Of a stretch of 64,000 nt of DNA, positions 41,777 through 51,359 are shown in pieces (the first letter of the stretch is position 1; each line of letters opens with the position of its first letter). The position numbers and the translations under genes are program-made. Under the pieces are notes generated by a model. The model was not told the DNA's origin. It did no database searches and saw only the letters and a program-made list of their open reading frames with translations. The stretch covers positions 2,418,001 to 2,482,000 of the forward strand of contig NZ_CP178621.1 of the NCBI RefSeq assembly GCF_047302465.1, in the 5' to 3' direction. The stretch is from JACMRP01 sp047302465 (GTDB lineage Bacteria; Bdellovibrionota; Bdellovibrionia; Bdellovibrionales; Bdellovibrionaceae).

Positions 41777-43390
41777 GTGAATCAAGAAATTTATGAGTGG
41801 ATCCTTCTTTTAGCGCGTTGGTTGCATATCACAGTTGGTGTTACTTGGATCGGAACTTCGATCTTTTTTATGTGGCTCGACCGTACATTTACTCCAAACC
41901 CAAATTCTAAAAACGCAGGCCATGTCGGCGATCTTTGGATGGTTCATGGTGGCGGCTTTTATCACGTCGAAAAACTTCTCATGGGACCAACCAAAGTTCC
42001 GGATGAGCTTCACTGGTTTAAGTGGGAATCTTATTGGACTTGGATGAGCGGGATCTTCTTGCTTATCGCGATCTTCTACACAGGCAGTGGGACCTTCTTG
42101 TTGGACTCTAGCGTTTCTGGCGTCACTTACTGGCAAGCAGTTGGTATTGGTGTTGGCAGTATTCTGGTCTCTTGGTTCTTCTATGACTTCTTGTGGGACT
42201 CAAAGCTTACAAAACACAAACCGATGATCGGTCACATCCTGACTCTTTTGTGGGTTGCTGGTATGTCTTATTTCCTTTGCAAAACATTGAGTGGGCGCGC
42301 GGCCTATATCCACATCGGCGCGATGCTTGGAACTTGGATGACCGCAAACGTATTTTTGCGCATCATTCCTCGCCAAGTAAAAATGGTCGAGGCTGCTAAA
42401 AAAGGCGAGCCTGTTAATCAAGACTGGGGCAAAAACGCCAAGAACAGATCGACTCACAATACTTACTTCACGTTGCCTGTGATTTTCCTGATGTTGAGCA
42501 ATCACTTCTCTCAGACCTATGGCAATAAATGGAACTGGGTTATTTTGTTGGTGATTAGTGCCGCTGGTGCCGCGATCCGTGAATACTTCGTTGTTCGCCT
42601 TAAGAATCCAACTCGTGCAAAGAGCTTTGCCGGTATTGGTATTGCGCTTATCGCGGGTGTGATGTTTTTCTCTCGCGAGAATACGGCAAGCTCTAACCAA
42701 GACTCTGCACACAGCGATGTTCCAGTGGTCAGTGGACCTGCAACTCCGGGCACATTGGGGGACTCTGAAGTCAAAGGGGTCGTAAAGTTTGAGGGCACAG
42801 CTCCTCAAGGCGAAAAATTGAATCTCCCATTTGCGTGTGCGAGTCACTTTAAGGGTGATGCTTACTCCAACGAAGTCGAAATCAAAGACGGCAAGCTTAA
42901 AAACGTTTTGGTTCGCGTGACCAAAGGTCTTGAGGGCAAAGTTTATTCCGATGTTCCTAGCGAGCCCGTATTGCTTGATCAAATTGGCTGTTTGTACGAA
43001 CCACGTGTGATTGCAACTCGTGTTGGCCAAAAAGTAGAGTTCATCAATAGTGATGCTCTTTTCCACAACGTCAGATCGCTGACTCAGTTGAATGAGACTT
43101 TCAACGTATCGATGCCTAACAAAAACGACCGTTTCACCAAGGTTTTTGAAAAGCCCGAGATTTTCGTGCAAACCAAATGCAGCGTGCATCCATGGATGAG
43201 CGCTTACATTGCCGTTGTCGACCACCCGTTCTTTAGCGTGACCAACTCTTCTGGGGAATTCACGATTAAGAATCTGCCTCCGGGAAATTACACGTTGGAA
43301 CTTTGGCATGAAACTTTGGGAACACAAACCAAAGAGATCACGGTCGCAGACCACGGCAAACTGGATTTAGAAATCACTTTTAGCAAGTAA
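41777..43390 (+). CDS. puuD: PuuD-type membrane urate oxidase fused to a cupredoxin
   Basis: 537 residues from GTG 41777 (AGGG upstream); an earlier TTG at 41723 is unlikely. Residues about 1-300 match the membrane part of PuuD urate hydroxylase: LARWLHITVGVTWIGTSIFF, MVHGGGFYHVEKLL, LHWFKWESYWTWMSG, HNTYFTLPVIFLMLSNH, about eight membrane segments. Known PuuD proteins end in a cytochrome c; here about 340-537 hold a cupredoxin-like domain with FHNV and KCSVHPWM (His, Cys, His, Met ligands) and a carboxypeptidase-regulatory-like end (FTIKNLPPGNYTLELWHETL). So electrons may pass to a copper centre. First gene of the urate operon. Confidence 0.88.
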   Translation: MNQEIYEWILLLARWLHITVGVTWIGTSIFFMWLDRTFTPNPNSKNAGHVGDLWMVHGGGFYHVEKLLMGPTKVPDELHWFKWESYWTWMSGIFLLIAIFYTGSGTFLLDSSVSGVTYWQAVGIGVGSILVSWFFYDFLWDSKLTKHKPMIGHILTLLWVAGMSYFLCKTLSGRAAYIHIGAMLGTWMTANVFLRIIPRQVKMVEAAKKGEPVNQDWGKNAKNRSTHNTYFTLPVIFLMLSNHFSQTYGNKWNWVILLVISAAGAAIREYFVVRLKNPTRAKSFAGIGIALIAGVMFFSRENTASSNQDSAHSDVPVVSGPATPGTLGDSEVKGVVKFEGTAPQGEKLNLPFACASHFKGDAYSNEVEIKDGKLKNVLVRVTKGLEGKVYSDVPSEPVLLDQIGCLYEPRVIATRVGQKVEFINSDALFHNVRSLTQLNETFNVSMPNKNDRFTKVFEKPEIFVQTKCSVHPWMSAYIAVVDHPFFSVTNSSGEFTIKNLPPGNYTLELWHETLGTQTKEITVADHGKLDLEITFSK

Positions 43391-43401
43391 GGATTAAAGA
43401 A

Positions 43402-43725
43402 ATGATCAGCACTCACATCCTAGATACCAGCAAAGGTTTCCCTGCAGAATCAGTCGCCGTCCGCTTGCAGAAAAAAGAAGGCGATACTTGGAAAGAGATC
43501 GGCAAAGGCCAGACGAACTCTGATGGCCGTTTCGTTTTCGATTGCGAACGTGTTGCAGGCACCTACCAAATTACTTTTGATATCGAAGATTATTTCAAAA
43601 AACAAAATCAAGAAACCTTCTTTATGAACACGCCAGTGATTTTTAAGATTACGGACACTCAAAGAAAATACCATGTGCCACTTTTGTTAAATCCTTTTGG
43701 TTACTCCACTTACAGAGGAAGCTAA
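43402..43725 (+). CDS. 5-hydroxyisourate hydrolase (transthyretin-like)
   Basis: 107 residues. HIUase hallmarks: MISTHILDTSKGFPAESVAV with the catalytic His, the central GRFVF strand, and the signature C-terminus YSTYRGS. The enzyme hydrolyses 5-hydroxyisourate, the PuuD product, to OHCU. It lies 11 bases after PuuD and 12 bases before the multidomain gene, in pathway order. No signal peptide, so it is cytoplasmic. Confidence 0.95.
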   Translation: MISTHILDTSKGFPAESVAVRLQKKEGDTWKEIGKGQTNSDGRFVFDCERVAGTYQITFDIEDYFKKQNQETFFMNTPVIFKITDTQRKYHVPLLLNPFGYSTYRGS

Positions 43726-43737
43726 TTCTTTCATCTT

Positions 43738-46700
43738 ATGGCAAAACGTGAAATCCCCTACTACCAAGATTATGTTTCAGAGAATTTCCTTCAATATTTA
43801 CAGAAGGAACTAAAATCCGTTCCTGGCATTGCGGAACTGACTCAGGTTGGGGATCTTGGCGGACTTGAAAATACAGAGTCTTTAAAATTTTTGTGTGAGC
43901 TTTATGACCAAGTCAAAGGTGAGCTCAATAAAGTTCTTGAACAACGTATTGTGGATCGTCACTTTATCGATCAAAGAACCAAAGCTTGTTATGAACTGAA
44001 TCAGTCCTTGGGTATTGATTTTCTTGAAAGCCGCTATCACACAATTCTAGGCCACGAAGATTCCAAGGGTCGTATTGTTATTGGTCCTAAAAATAGTCTG
44101 TACTGCCGTAAAGGTGGTGGCAAAGACATCGCGCCTATTCCAAAGTTCTTACAAGGTCCGCATGTGACTTTGTTTGGACCTCCGGATGACGCAAAACTTT
44201 CTGTGAATGCGATGAATGCGTATCACCGTAAACTTAAAGGTGAACCCGCGATCGTTGCTGAGCTTTTAGCGAAAACTTCGGACTTTCCAAAATGGGGTGC
44301 CGATGATGAGGACTCGAAGACTCCTCTTCGTCAGGATTTAATCTCTGCTGGTGAAAACCTAACTGGCTGTTTCGAGAAGAATCTTTCTTTCGCAGATCCT
44401 AAGTCTAAAAAAGAATACCACTTAGAAAAAGACCATCTGTCGTTGCCGATTAAGCGCTTCCCGGGATTAGCTCTTCCATGCACATTCTTGTTCTTTAGAG
44501 GCAATCCATTGCCTCTGCATATGTATGACTTTGCTTTGCATCTATTTAAGCATTGGCATAACCCTGAAGCATTGACCTTTTATGTACCGAAACTCGAGAA
44601 CGAAGAAGAAGCTCGTTACATTCGAGTCATGATTGAAACCGCTGAAAAAATGATTCAGCAAAAACACAGCAGCTACAAACTTGGCACTGTTCGTTTGCTG
44701 ATCGTTTTGGAAAATCCACGTGCAGTTTTCAGAACCAATGAACTCATTGACGAGCTTTATCCGTACTTCGCTGGCGCCTCTTTAGGTTGGCATGATTACC
44801 TCGGATCTACGGCAAGACTGTTTAAGGAAGACGGTAACTACCGCATTCCTGTGAAAGCCGATCCAAATATCGTCATCAAATACATTAAAGCGTCACATCA
44901 CCTTCTTGCAGAAGTGGTTGGCAGCCGTGGTGGCATTAAAATCGGCGGAATGTATGGCATTCTTCCGATGGATACCGACCTTGCAAGTCCCTCTTTCCAA
45001 GTCACGATGAAAGGCTTTATCAAAGACGTCATTACTCAGATGAAGCGCGATCTATCTGGCTTCTGGGTGGCTCATCCTGACTTCGTACGTTTGGGTATGG
45101 CGCTGGTCCAAGGGTGGAAACAATACGTAAGCGGCGACAAAGCTTCGCTTGAAACGCTTGTGACCTCTTTGCTGGATAAAAAATATCACGAAGAGATCTT
45201 GGGCTTTATTCGCGGTCCTGACATCGAGGGCCTGGATATGGACAATCCTCTTTATGCCCGCTCGTTGATCGTGGCTGACATTAAAGAGTCCACATATATA
45301 GCGAACAACCATCCAGATGAAGTTCGCTATAATGTCTTTCAATCTTTGCAGTATCTAACCGATTGGCTCTCAGGAAACGGCTGTGTGGCCCTGCCAGCGC
45401 AAATTGACGGTATTCCCGTGCGCGTGATGGATGACTTGGCAACGGCCGAGCGTTCACGCTGGGAAGTCTGGCACGAGCTTCACCACAAACGTTTCTCTAT
45501 CGAGGACTTCTTAAGGATTGCTCACGAAGAGCTGCACTTTATTCGTAAAGACTTGTCTGATTCTAAAAAAATCGTGCAAGTAAAATGGGACGAACGTACC
45601 GAGAAGTGGTACCCGGTTGCGATGAATCTGATGATTCATTTGATGACCAGCCAAAAACCGGTCGAGTTTGCTTCAGAGCTTCTCTTGCCGTTTACGATCG
45701 AATCCGTTCGTCAAGCACAAGATCCGTGGAAGGCAATCTCTGCGATCGATCCTGAGAAATATAAAATCCAGTCTTACATCGAAAGATTTAACTATTACTT
45801 CGGCATGTGCGGAAGCCAGCACTTTGCAACCATGATGGCGAAGAATTTGATTCTTAGCCAGTCTGAAGCAAGCTGTCTGATTCACAGCTTTGACCTGAAG
45901 AACATTCTCGCCGCAGCAAGTTTCCACGGTGATATTGGCGAAAACAAAAAGACTCTAGATACTATGGCAAGCCAAGAGCAGGCCTTGGTCTTTAACGAAG
46001 AAGCTACCCTTAAAGAAGAACTTCGTAGACTTGGCAAAGACTATCTTCAAAAGTTCGGAATGAAATTCTTGATTTCGGCTCAAGGAAAATCCGGTAAAGA
46101 GCTTTTAGAAGCATTGAAAACGCGTATGAACAATACGCAAGAGCAAGAGTTGAACAATGCCCGTGAGGCATTGTGGGAAATCACTCGTAAGCGTTTTAAT
46201 GCTCACCCGATCAATATGCTTCACGAGAAAGTTCAAGCGGCATTAGAAAAACATCATGTGACTGGCGCTCAGATTGCGATATCCGCAGGTTTCGGCAAAG
46301 TTCAAAGCATGGGTTTTGGCGATGCGATCAAGAGAACTACAAAAACTACGTGGGCAACTTGGTTTGAGGTGGCTTCGCTCAGTAAATCTTTTGCCAGCGC
46401 TTTTGCCATTGAATATTTCCGTAAAGCCGGAGTTCCACTTAGCACTTCGGTGAACGCGATTTTTGCAAAAGCCGGTTCTGATTTTAGAATCAAGTCTTTG
46501 GATAAAACTCATTTTGAGTGGGCCGACGAAGTGACTTTGGCGCATCTCATGAACCACGGTGCTTTGAATATGCACTACGTGGACGGAGTGCCACTGAATC
46601 AAGAGCTGCCGAATCTACGTCAGCGTTTGGATGGCACCGTCGGTGTTATCAACAAGCCCGGGACTCAATTCCAATACTCTGGTGGCGGCTATATGGTTTT

Positions 46701-48438
46701 GGAATATCTTCTTGAAACTCTCGAGAAGAAACCAATCGCCGAGATCACCAACGCTTTCTTAAAAGATCTAGGGCTGAATAGCTTTAGCTTTGAACAAAAA
46801 AATATCCAAGGTCACGACTATGCCCACGGCTATACAGTGGACGGCAACGAGATCGAAGGCACACGCAAGATCTTCCCGTCTTTCGCAGCTGGTGCCATGG
46901 GTACAGCAGGTGATGTCTGCACATTCCTAAACCACCTTACTAAAGCCTTCAGAGACCTCAATGGATCAGGACCGATTTCGCATGATTGCGCGATTCAAAT
47001 GCTTTTCGGCACCGATAAAGGCTGCCAAAAGTTTATGGGCGTAAACATGGGGCTTGGAGTCTTTACTGCCGAAGCTGGACCAAATCGCCTTGCGATTCAC
47101 CAAGGTGCCAACGATGGCTTCCGTTGCTTGTTTGTACATTGTTATGACGGTCCTGATGCTGGGCTTGGATTTACGATTTTATGTAATGCTGAGTTGAACG
47201 GCGTTCTTTTCATTTCTGAAGTCGCGCAAATGATTTTCACAGAGCTGAAAATGAAAGGGATCGAGACTGATAAATTTAAACAAACTTTTGTCAGCTCAGA
47301 AATCCCGCAAGAGCAGATCGTGAATATCGGCTATCGTGATTTGATCTTTGGCGCTTTCACAGCAGATCTGCCGGAAGAAATCGTCGTTAAGGGTCCTCGT
47401 GATCCTTTGGCGGATTATAACTTGGCTGTTGGTGGAAAAGTGCTGGAAGTAACGAATCAGCGTTTTGCCAGAGCTTCAAATTTACTGTCAGAATATCTGC
47501 CGGTGTTTGACCCAGGTCTTTTTGGTCGCCAAGGCAAAATCATGGATAGCTGGGAGACCGTTCGTCACAATCCAAAACCATTTGATGAATTGGTCTTTGA
47601 ACTGAAAAAACCATCTGACATTCGTTATGTCGGCGCTTCTACAAAGTACCACTTAGGTAACCAAGCTGTGTCGATCCGTCTTGATGGCTTCAATACCAAA
47701 ACTCAAAGCTGGCAAGAGATTCTGCCTAAGACCGATCTTGAGGGGCACGCTTACAAGGCTTTGAAACTCAATACGGGGGATACGCAGTTTAGTCGTATTC
47801 GTGTAGAGCTTTATCCAGATGGTGGCTTTACTCGTCTTGGCCTTTATAACGAGTCTTTGCCAGAGGCAGAGAAAACCAAGTTCAAACCTCGTGAAGAGGC
47901 CCCGAGTGTGACTTTTAGCGATGCAATTCCGCAAACGATCAAAGCCTTGGCGCCGAAATTTGCTCTGACTCCAGAAGATATCCAGAACAACTGGAAGCAC
48001 TTCAAGGGTCAGGAAGTCGATGCGGCTAGTGTCGCTTTCGGTGGCAAAGTTGTGAGAGCATCAAATGAGCACTATGGACCGGCGGCACAGGTGATTTCAC
48101 CGTACCCGCCTCTGCATATGTTTGATGGACTAGAGTCAGCACGCAGCCGTAAGAAGGGCCACTCGGAAGAAATGGTGCTAGCTCTTGGCAAAGAATCCCG
48201 CATCGAGCGCATTGATATCGACTTTACATATTTCGTGAATAACAACCCGCTGGAACTCAGTATCGAGGGACTCAGTGGTGATAAATGGATTCCGTTGGTC
48301 GCAAAAACCAATGTGAAAGCCTATGCCGGAAATAAAATCCGTTTTGGGTTGAATACCAAAGAGAGTTTTTCACAAGTAAAGGTGACAGCAATACCGGATG
48401 GTGGAATGAACCGCGTGAAGGTCATAGTAAAAACTTAA
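43738..48438 (+). CDS. four-domain fusion: malate synthase-like, OHCU decarboxylase, serine hydrolase, allantoicase
   Basis: 1566 residues, no signal peptide. (1) About 1-660: malate synthase-like TIM barrel (HpcH/HpaI superfamily): RLLIVLENPRAVF, GWHDYLGSTARL, GIKIGGMYGILPMDTD near 400, VMDDLATAERSRWEVWHEL near 562. (2) About 670-825: OHCU decarboxylase, with FHGDIG (His 730) and SQEQ (Glu 747), then YLQKFGMKFLISAQGKSGKE and REALWEITRKRF. (3) About 830-1200: class C beta-lactamase/DD-peptidase-fold hydrolase, ASLSKSF (Ser 880, Lys 883), YSGG at Tyr 980, HQGANDGF near 1121. (4) About 1222-1566: allantoicase, two jelly-roll repeats with DSWETVR and DGLESARSRKKGH. No good Shine-Dalgarno; likely coupled to HIUase. 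Confidence 0.9.
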   Translation: MAKREIPYYQDYVSENFLQYLQKELKSVPGIAELTQVGDLGGLENTESLKFLCELYDQVKGELNKVLEQRIVDRHFIDQRTKACYELNQSLGIDFLESRYHTILGHEDSKGRIVIGPKNSLYCRKGGGKDIAPIPKFLQGPHVTLFGPPDDAKLSVNAMNAYHRKLKGEPAIVAELLAKTSDFPKWGADDEDSKTPLRQDLISAGENLTGCFEKNLSFADPKSKKEYHLEKDHLSLPIKRFPGLALPCTFLFFRGNPLPLHMYDFALHLFKHWHNPEALTFYVPKLENEEEARYIRVMIETAEKMIQQKHSSYKLGTVRLLIVLENPRAVFRTNELIDELYPYFAGASLGWHDYLGSTARLFKEDGNYRIPVKADPNIVIKYIKASHHLLAEVVGSRGGIKIGGMYGILPMDTDLASPSFQVTMKGFIKDVITQMKRDLSGFWVAHPDFVRLGMALVQGWKQYVSGDKASLETLVTSLLDKKYHEEILGFIRGPDIEGLDMDNPLYARSLIVADIKESTYIANNHPDEVRYNVFQSLQYLTDWLSGNGCVALPAQIDGIPVRVMDDLATAERSRWEVWHELHHKRFSIEDFLRIAHEELHFIRKDLSDSKKIVQVKWDERTEKWYPVAMNLMIHLMTSQKPVEFASELLLPFTIESVRQAQDPWKAISAIDPEKYKIQSYIERFNYYFGMCGSQHFATMMAKNLILSQSEASCLIHSFDLKNILAAASFHGDIGENKKTLDTMASQEQALVFNEEATLKEELRRLGKDYLQKFGMKFLISAQGKSGKELLEALKTRMNNTQEQELNNAREALWEITRKRFNAHPINMLHEKVQAALEKHHVTGAQIAISAGFGKVQSMGFGDAIKRTTKTTWATWFEVASLSKSFASAFAIEYFRKAGVPLSTSVNAIFAKAGSDFRIKSLDKTHFEWADEVTLAHLMNHGALNMHYVDGVPLNQELPNLRQRLDGTVGVINKPGTQFQYSGGGYMVLEYLLETLEKKPIAEITNAFLKDLGLNSFSFEQKNIQGHDYAHGYTVDGNEIEGTRKIFPSFAAGAMGTAGDVCTFLNHLTKAFRDLNGSGPISHDCAIQMLFGTDKGCQKFMGVNMGLGVFTAEAGPNRLAIHQGANDGFRCLFVHCYDGPDAGLGFTILCNAELNGVLFISEVAQMIFTELKMKGIETDKFKQTFVSSEIPQEQIVNIGYRDLIFGAFTADLPEEIVVKGPRDPLADYNLAVGGKVLEVTNQRFARASNLLSEYLPVFDPGLFGRQGKIMDSWETVRHNPKPFDELVFELKKPSDIRYVGASTKYHLGNQAVSIRLDGFNTKTQSWQEILPKTDLEGHAYKALKLNTGDTQFSRIRVELYPDGGFTRLGLYNESLPEAEKTKFKPREEAPSVTFSDAIPQTIKALAPKFALTPEDIQNNWKHFKGQEVDAASVAFGGKVVRASNEHYGPAAQVISPYPPLHMFDGLESARSRKKGHSEEMVLALGKESRIERIDIDFTYFVNNNPLELSIEGLSGDKWIPLVAKTNVKAYAGNKIRFGLNTKESFSQVKVTAIPDGGMNRVKVIVKT

Positions 48439-48450
48439 GGAGAACCTGAA

Positions 48451-49350
48451 ATGAAATTTCTGCTGGTTCTCTTTCTCTTTGCGACCACGGTGCAAGCTAA
48501 AAAACTGGCGCTTTCATTTGATGACGCTCCTGGGGACGACGCTCTCCATTTTACTTCTAAGGCACGGACTACCGAGTTATTAAAGAAGCTTAAATCGCTC
48601 AACAGTCCTCCGGTTCTGATTTTTGCAAACCCCTGCAATGGAAGCAGTCCAGAGTCCAACTATGCTCAATTAAAGCAATTTAAAGACGCCGGCCACATTA
48701 TTGGCAATCACACCTGCACCCATCCACGGTTTGATGAGGCCGGTGTTGAGAAGGTTATTGAAGACACCCAAAAATCAGAAACTCTTATGAACGGACTCAT
48801 GACCGGTTCGAAATACTTTCGTTTTCCTTTTTTCAATGAAGGCAAAGACAGAGAGGCACGCGATCTCTTCAGATCTTGGCTAGAAACCAATAAATATCAA
48901 AACGTTTCTGCATCTCTGGAGAATGAAGATCCTGTTTTTTCAAAAAGACTCAATGATGCAAAAAAACTGAGTAAAAAGATCAACTACGAAAAAGTGAAGG
49001 CTCTGTTTATAAAGCACATCATCGAGGGTGCCGAATTTTACGATAAGGTCGCAGTCGATGTCCTTGGCAGGTCTCCAAAGCACATTATTCTGCTGCACCA
49101 AAAAGACGCCACGGTTCTTTTTATTGACGATCTTGTGCGTGAGCTTCGAAGCCGCGGATGGACGATTATTAGCGCCGAGGATGCCGTCAAAGATCCGCTT
49201 TACTCGATGAAACCTAAAAACACCCTATCAACCTACGGAATCATTGGACAGCTTGCCTACGAAAAACAGGGTTCGTTTAAACCTTACTATGACTTTTCTA
49301 AGTTAAAGCAAGAACTAGATTCTGCACTAGATCTGTCTTCTAAAAAATAA
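48451..49350 (+). CDS. secreted NodB-type polysaccharide deacetylase
   Basis: 299 residues with signal peptide (about 1-16, VQA). NodB motifs: KKLALSFDDAPGDD (metal Asp and catalytic Asp) and GHIIGNHTCTHPRFDEAG (HxxxH metal ligands), then FRFPFFNEGKD and HIILLHQKDATVLF. This is a carbohydrate esterase 4 fold; cytosolic allantoinase PuuE belongs to the same superfamily, but this one is exported, so it more likely removes acetyl groups from a glycan. AAGGAG sits before the ATG, 12 bases after the fusion gene, so the two share a transcript. Confidence 0.88.
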   Translation: MKFLLVLFLFATTVQAKKLALSFDDAPGDDALHFTSKARTTELLKKLKSLNSPPVLIFANPCNGSSPESNYAQLKQFKDAGHIIGNHTCTHPRFDEAGVEKVIEDTQKSETLMNGLMTGSKYFRFPFFNEGKDREARDLFRSWLETNKYQNVSASLENEDPVFSKRLNDAKKLSKKINYEKVKALFIKHIIEGAEFYDKVAVDVLGRSPKHIILLHQKDATVLFIDDLVRELRSRGWTIISAEDAVKDPLYSMKPKNTLSTYGIIGQLAYEKQGSFKPYYDFSKLKQELDSALDLSSKK

Positions 49351-49357
49351 CAGATCT

Positions 49358-50275
49358 TTACGGAACGCGGTTGAGCATTACCTGACCGCTCATTTCGAAT
49401 TTGCCAAGCCCGACTTTTTCATAGAAGTTGCCAACCCAAACGTCTTTACTGCCACCCAGTTGGTAAATCTGGATATAGCCGTCGCCACCATAAACGTCGA
49501 CAATCAAACCACGGCTGCCATCAGCTTTCCTAAAGTCTTTCAAGCGTCCACTGTCGAAGGCTGTACGGCTAAGCTGCTTTCCGTCTGCTTTATCGGTGAT
49601 GCGAATAAAGCCTTCGCCATTCACTTTGGCTCCACGCTTGATACCAATCTGCCACTCGATGTTCCAATCACTCTTATGAACCTTGCGATTGAAAAAGCGG
49701 ATCTCTCCGGTGAAGTGTCCTTCAATTTCTAAGGCATCACGCATTCGTAAGTCCGCGCCGCCTTGAACCGTCGAGGAAATGTCAGGGATCTCCATTTTAC
49801 GTAGAGTATTGAGTGCCTGCTCGGGATCTCTTTCGCGAGTAACAGACGCCTCTAGACTGCGCCAGGCTTGATTCGCCCGCGTATTTGGCGGCGGAGTTGC
49901 TGAGGCTGTCACGGTCGCTGTCGGAATTGGGGCTGGTGGCGGTTGGTTCACAGGATTTACCGCACAAGGTTCACAAGTGCTTTGCAACTGCGATGCTGGG
50001 ACCGGTTTATAGGCAAGACGCAAGCCTAAGTCGGCCAAAAACAAGGTTACGACTTTACCAAGAATCTCATCCGCTTTCTGATAGCGCTCTTCCAGAGTTT
50101 TTAGTTTTTGATACTCTTCGAAATCTGCGCGAGTAAGTTCGATCAAGTCCTCTTTGGCTTTGTTCTCGGCCGAAGTTTCATCAGCTTCAGGTGCCTGTAC
50201 AGATTTTTGCCCAAATTTAAATGATGCAAAAGCAACAACGACGACAATTAGAAGACCTATGACGTTCTTATTCAT
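49358..50275 (-). CDS. membrane-anchored protein of unknown function
   Basis: 305 residues. One N-terminal membrane segment (IGLLIVVVVAFASFKFG), then an acidic helical stretch (about 35-80), a Pro/Thr linker (NQPPPAPIPTATVTASATPP, after a CEPC pair), and a C-terminal beta domain from about 150 with DLRMRDALEIEGHFTGEIRF, GGDGYIQIYQLGG and FEMSGQVMLNRVP. The CEPC could bind a metal or form a disulfide. No family recognised; it would sit on the periplasmic face. Convergent with the deacetylase. Confidence 0.65.
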   Translation of the reverse strand: MNKNVIGLLIVVVVAFASFKFGQKSVQAPEADETSAENKAKEDLIELTRADFEEYQKLKTLEERYQKADEILGKVVTLFLADLGLRLAYKPVPASQLQSTCEPCAVNPVNQPPPAPIPTATVTASATPPPNTRANQAWRSLEASVTRERDPEQALNTLRKMEIPDISSTVQGGADLRMRDALEIEGHFTGEIRFFNRKVHKSDWNIEWQIGIKRGAKVNGEGFIRITDKADGKQLSRTAFDSGRLKDFRKADGSRGLIVDVYGGDGYIQIYQLGGSKDVWVGNFYEKVGLGKFEMSGQVMLNRVP

Positions 50276-50313
50276 AGAAAAATGCTAACATGCAGGAAAC
50301 AGCGGTCAAGTAG

Positions 50314-51102
50314 CTACATAACCTCTTGAGCCCATTTCACACTGGCGTCGGCCACTTTTTCCCAACCAGGCTCAGCAATCAGATAGTGAGAAACCCCCGC
50401 AAAGCTTTTTAGGTCTGTTCTACTTGGGGACTTCTTTTGTTTTCTGTAATTCGCCTTCACCATCGCTGGCGCTGCGGTTCTGTCACTTTCCCCCGCAATA
50501 AATAACAACGGCTGCTTGCGGTGTTTGGCGTCGACGCGAGTACCAATACCTGTCGCCGCTTGAAAGAAGATCTTTCCAGGAGCCGGCACGACAAGGCGTT
50601 TATAGTCGACATCTCTTTGCACCGCAGGTGTGGTGTTCGCAAAGTTTTTATCAAAGGCTTCCTTAGACAAAATGTAGGGCTTTCTCCATCCCGCAAGACG
50701 AAGCAGCCCAGGCAGAGCCGAAGTCAAAGAACGCAGATCCGGAATCACGCCCGCTATTGGGGCTGGATCGATACAGATGCCCGCTGCTCCGACTCCGCGA
50801 TCTAAAAGAAGCTGCACCACCAATCCTCCCATGGAATGTCCTACCAAAAGTGGCGGCTCTGGCAGTGCTCGAATGACCTTTTCAAGATGATCGACGATCT
50901 CTTTAAAAGATAAAGCCCCAAAATGATCGTCAGGATGAGCACGAAGTTCCTCGATCGACTTATCCATCAGCGGCCAGGTCGGTGTGATCACATTAAAGCC
51001 CTGCTTTTCAAAGTAGGTTTTAAATCCTTCCCAGGAAATAGGTGTCATCCAAGCGCCGTGAATTAAGACCACTGTTTTAGTTTTCTTACCGGACGTGCCC
51101 AT
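50314..51102 (-). CDS. alpha/beta hydrolase
   Basis: 262 residues from ATG 51102 (GGGGAC upstream); a longer frame to 51147 adds no domain. Alpha/beta hydrolase fold with VVLIHGAWMTPISWEGFK (oxyanion hole), LVGHSMGGLVVQLLLDRG with nucleophile Ser in GHSMG, LFIAGESDRTA with the acid, and VSHYLIAEPGW with His. No signal peptide; cytoplasmic. Such generic esterases or haloalkane-like hydrolases cannot be assigned a substrate. Confidence 0.88.
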   Translation of the reverse strand: MGTSGKKTKTVVLIHGAWMTPISWEGFKTYFEKQGFNVITPTWPLMDKSIEELRAHPDDHFGALSFKEIVDHLEKVIRALPEPPLLVGHSMGGLVVQLLLDRGVGAAGICIDPAPIAGVIPDLRSLTSALPGLLRLAGWRKPYILSKEAFDKNFANTTPAVQRDVDYKRLVVPAPGKIFFQAATGIGTRVDAKHRKQPLLFIAGESDRTAAPAMVKANYRKQKKSPSRTDLKSFAGVSHYLIAEPGWEKVADASVKWAQEVM

Positions 51103-51267
51103 AGTGTCCCCTTTTAAGTAATGTGACTTACAATCATAGATTCTCATGCCTCTAGGGGATTTCCTATTGCCAGAAATGACATAACCAGTGCCGATATTGT
51201 CAATAGGGCGACAAATGACATTCTCGAGCCGATTAGGAACAGTTGATTAACACTTTGCGGCTGCGAA

Positions 51268-51298
51268 TTTTCTTCAACATCTGTGTTATCGAAGAAAA
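51268..51298. promoter_or_regulatory. inverted repeat TTTTCTTC / GAAGAAAA
   Basis: Eight-base arms with an inner ACA/TGT pairing, about 60 bases before the S41-like lipoprotein. Possibly an operator in a 257-base intergenic region (51103-51359) that holds no other feature I can support. Confidence 0.3.
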
Positions 51299-51359
51299 TG
51301 ACTGTCGAGATTCTTCCCACTTTATGCTAGAAACCACCCCTTATTGAGGGGAAAAAAAT

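Noticed and set aside
42200..43354. Long (384-residue) minus-strand reading frame
   Set aside because: It is the reverse of the PuuD-cupredoxin gene; composition is His/Arg/Asn-rich with no domain and no start context.
48451..49350. PuuE-type allantoinase for the urate operon
   Set aside because: Same superfamily, but it has a signal peptide and intact deacetylase metal motifs, so an exported glycan deacetylase fits better.
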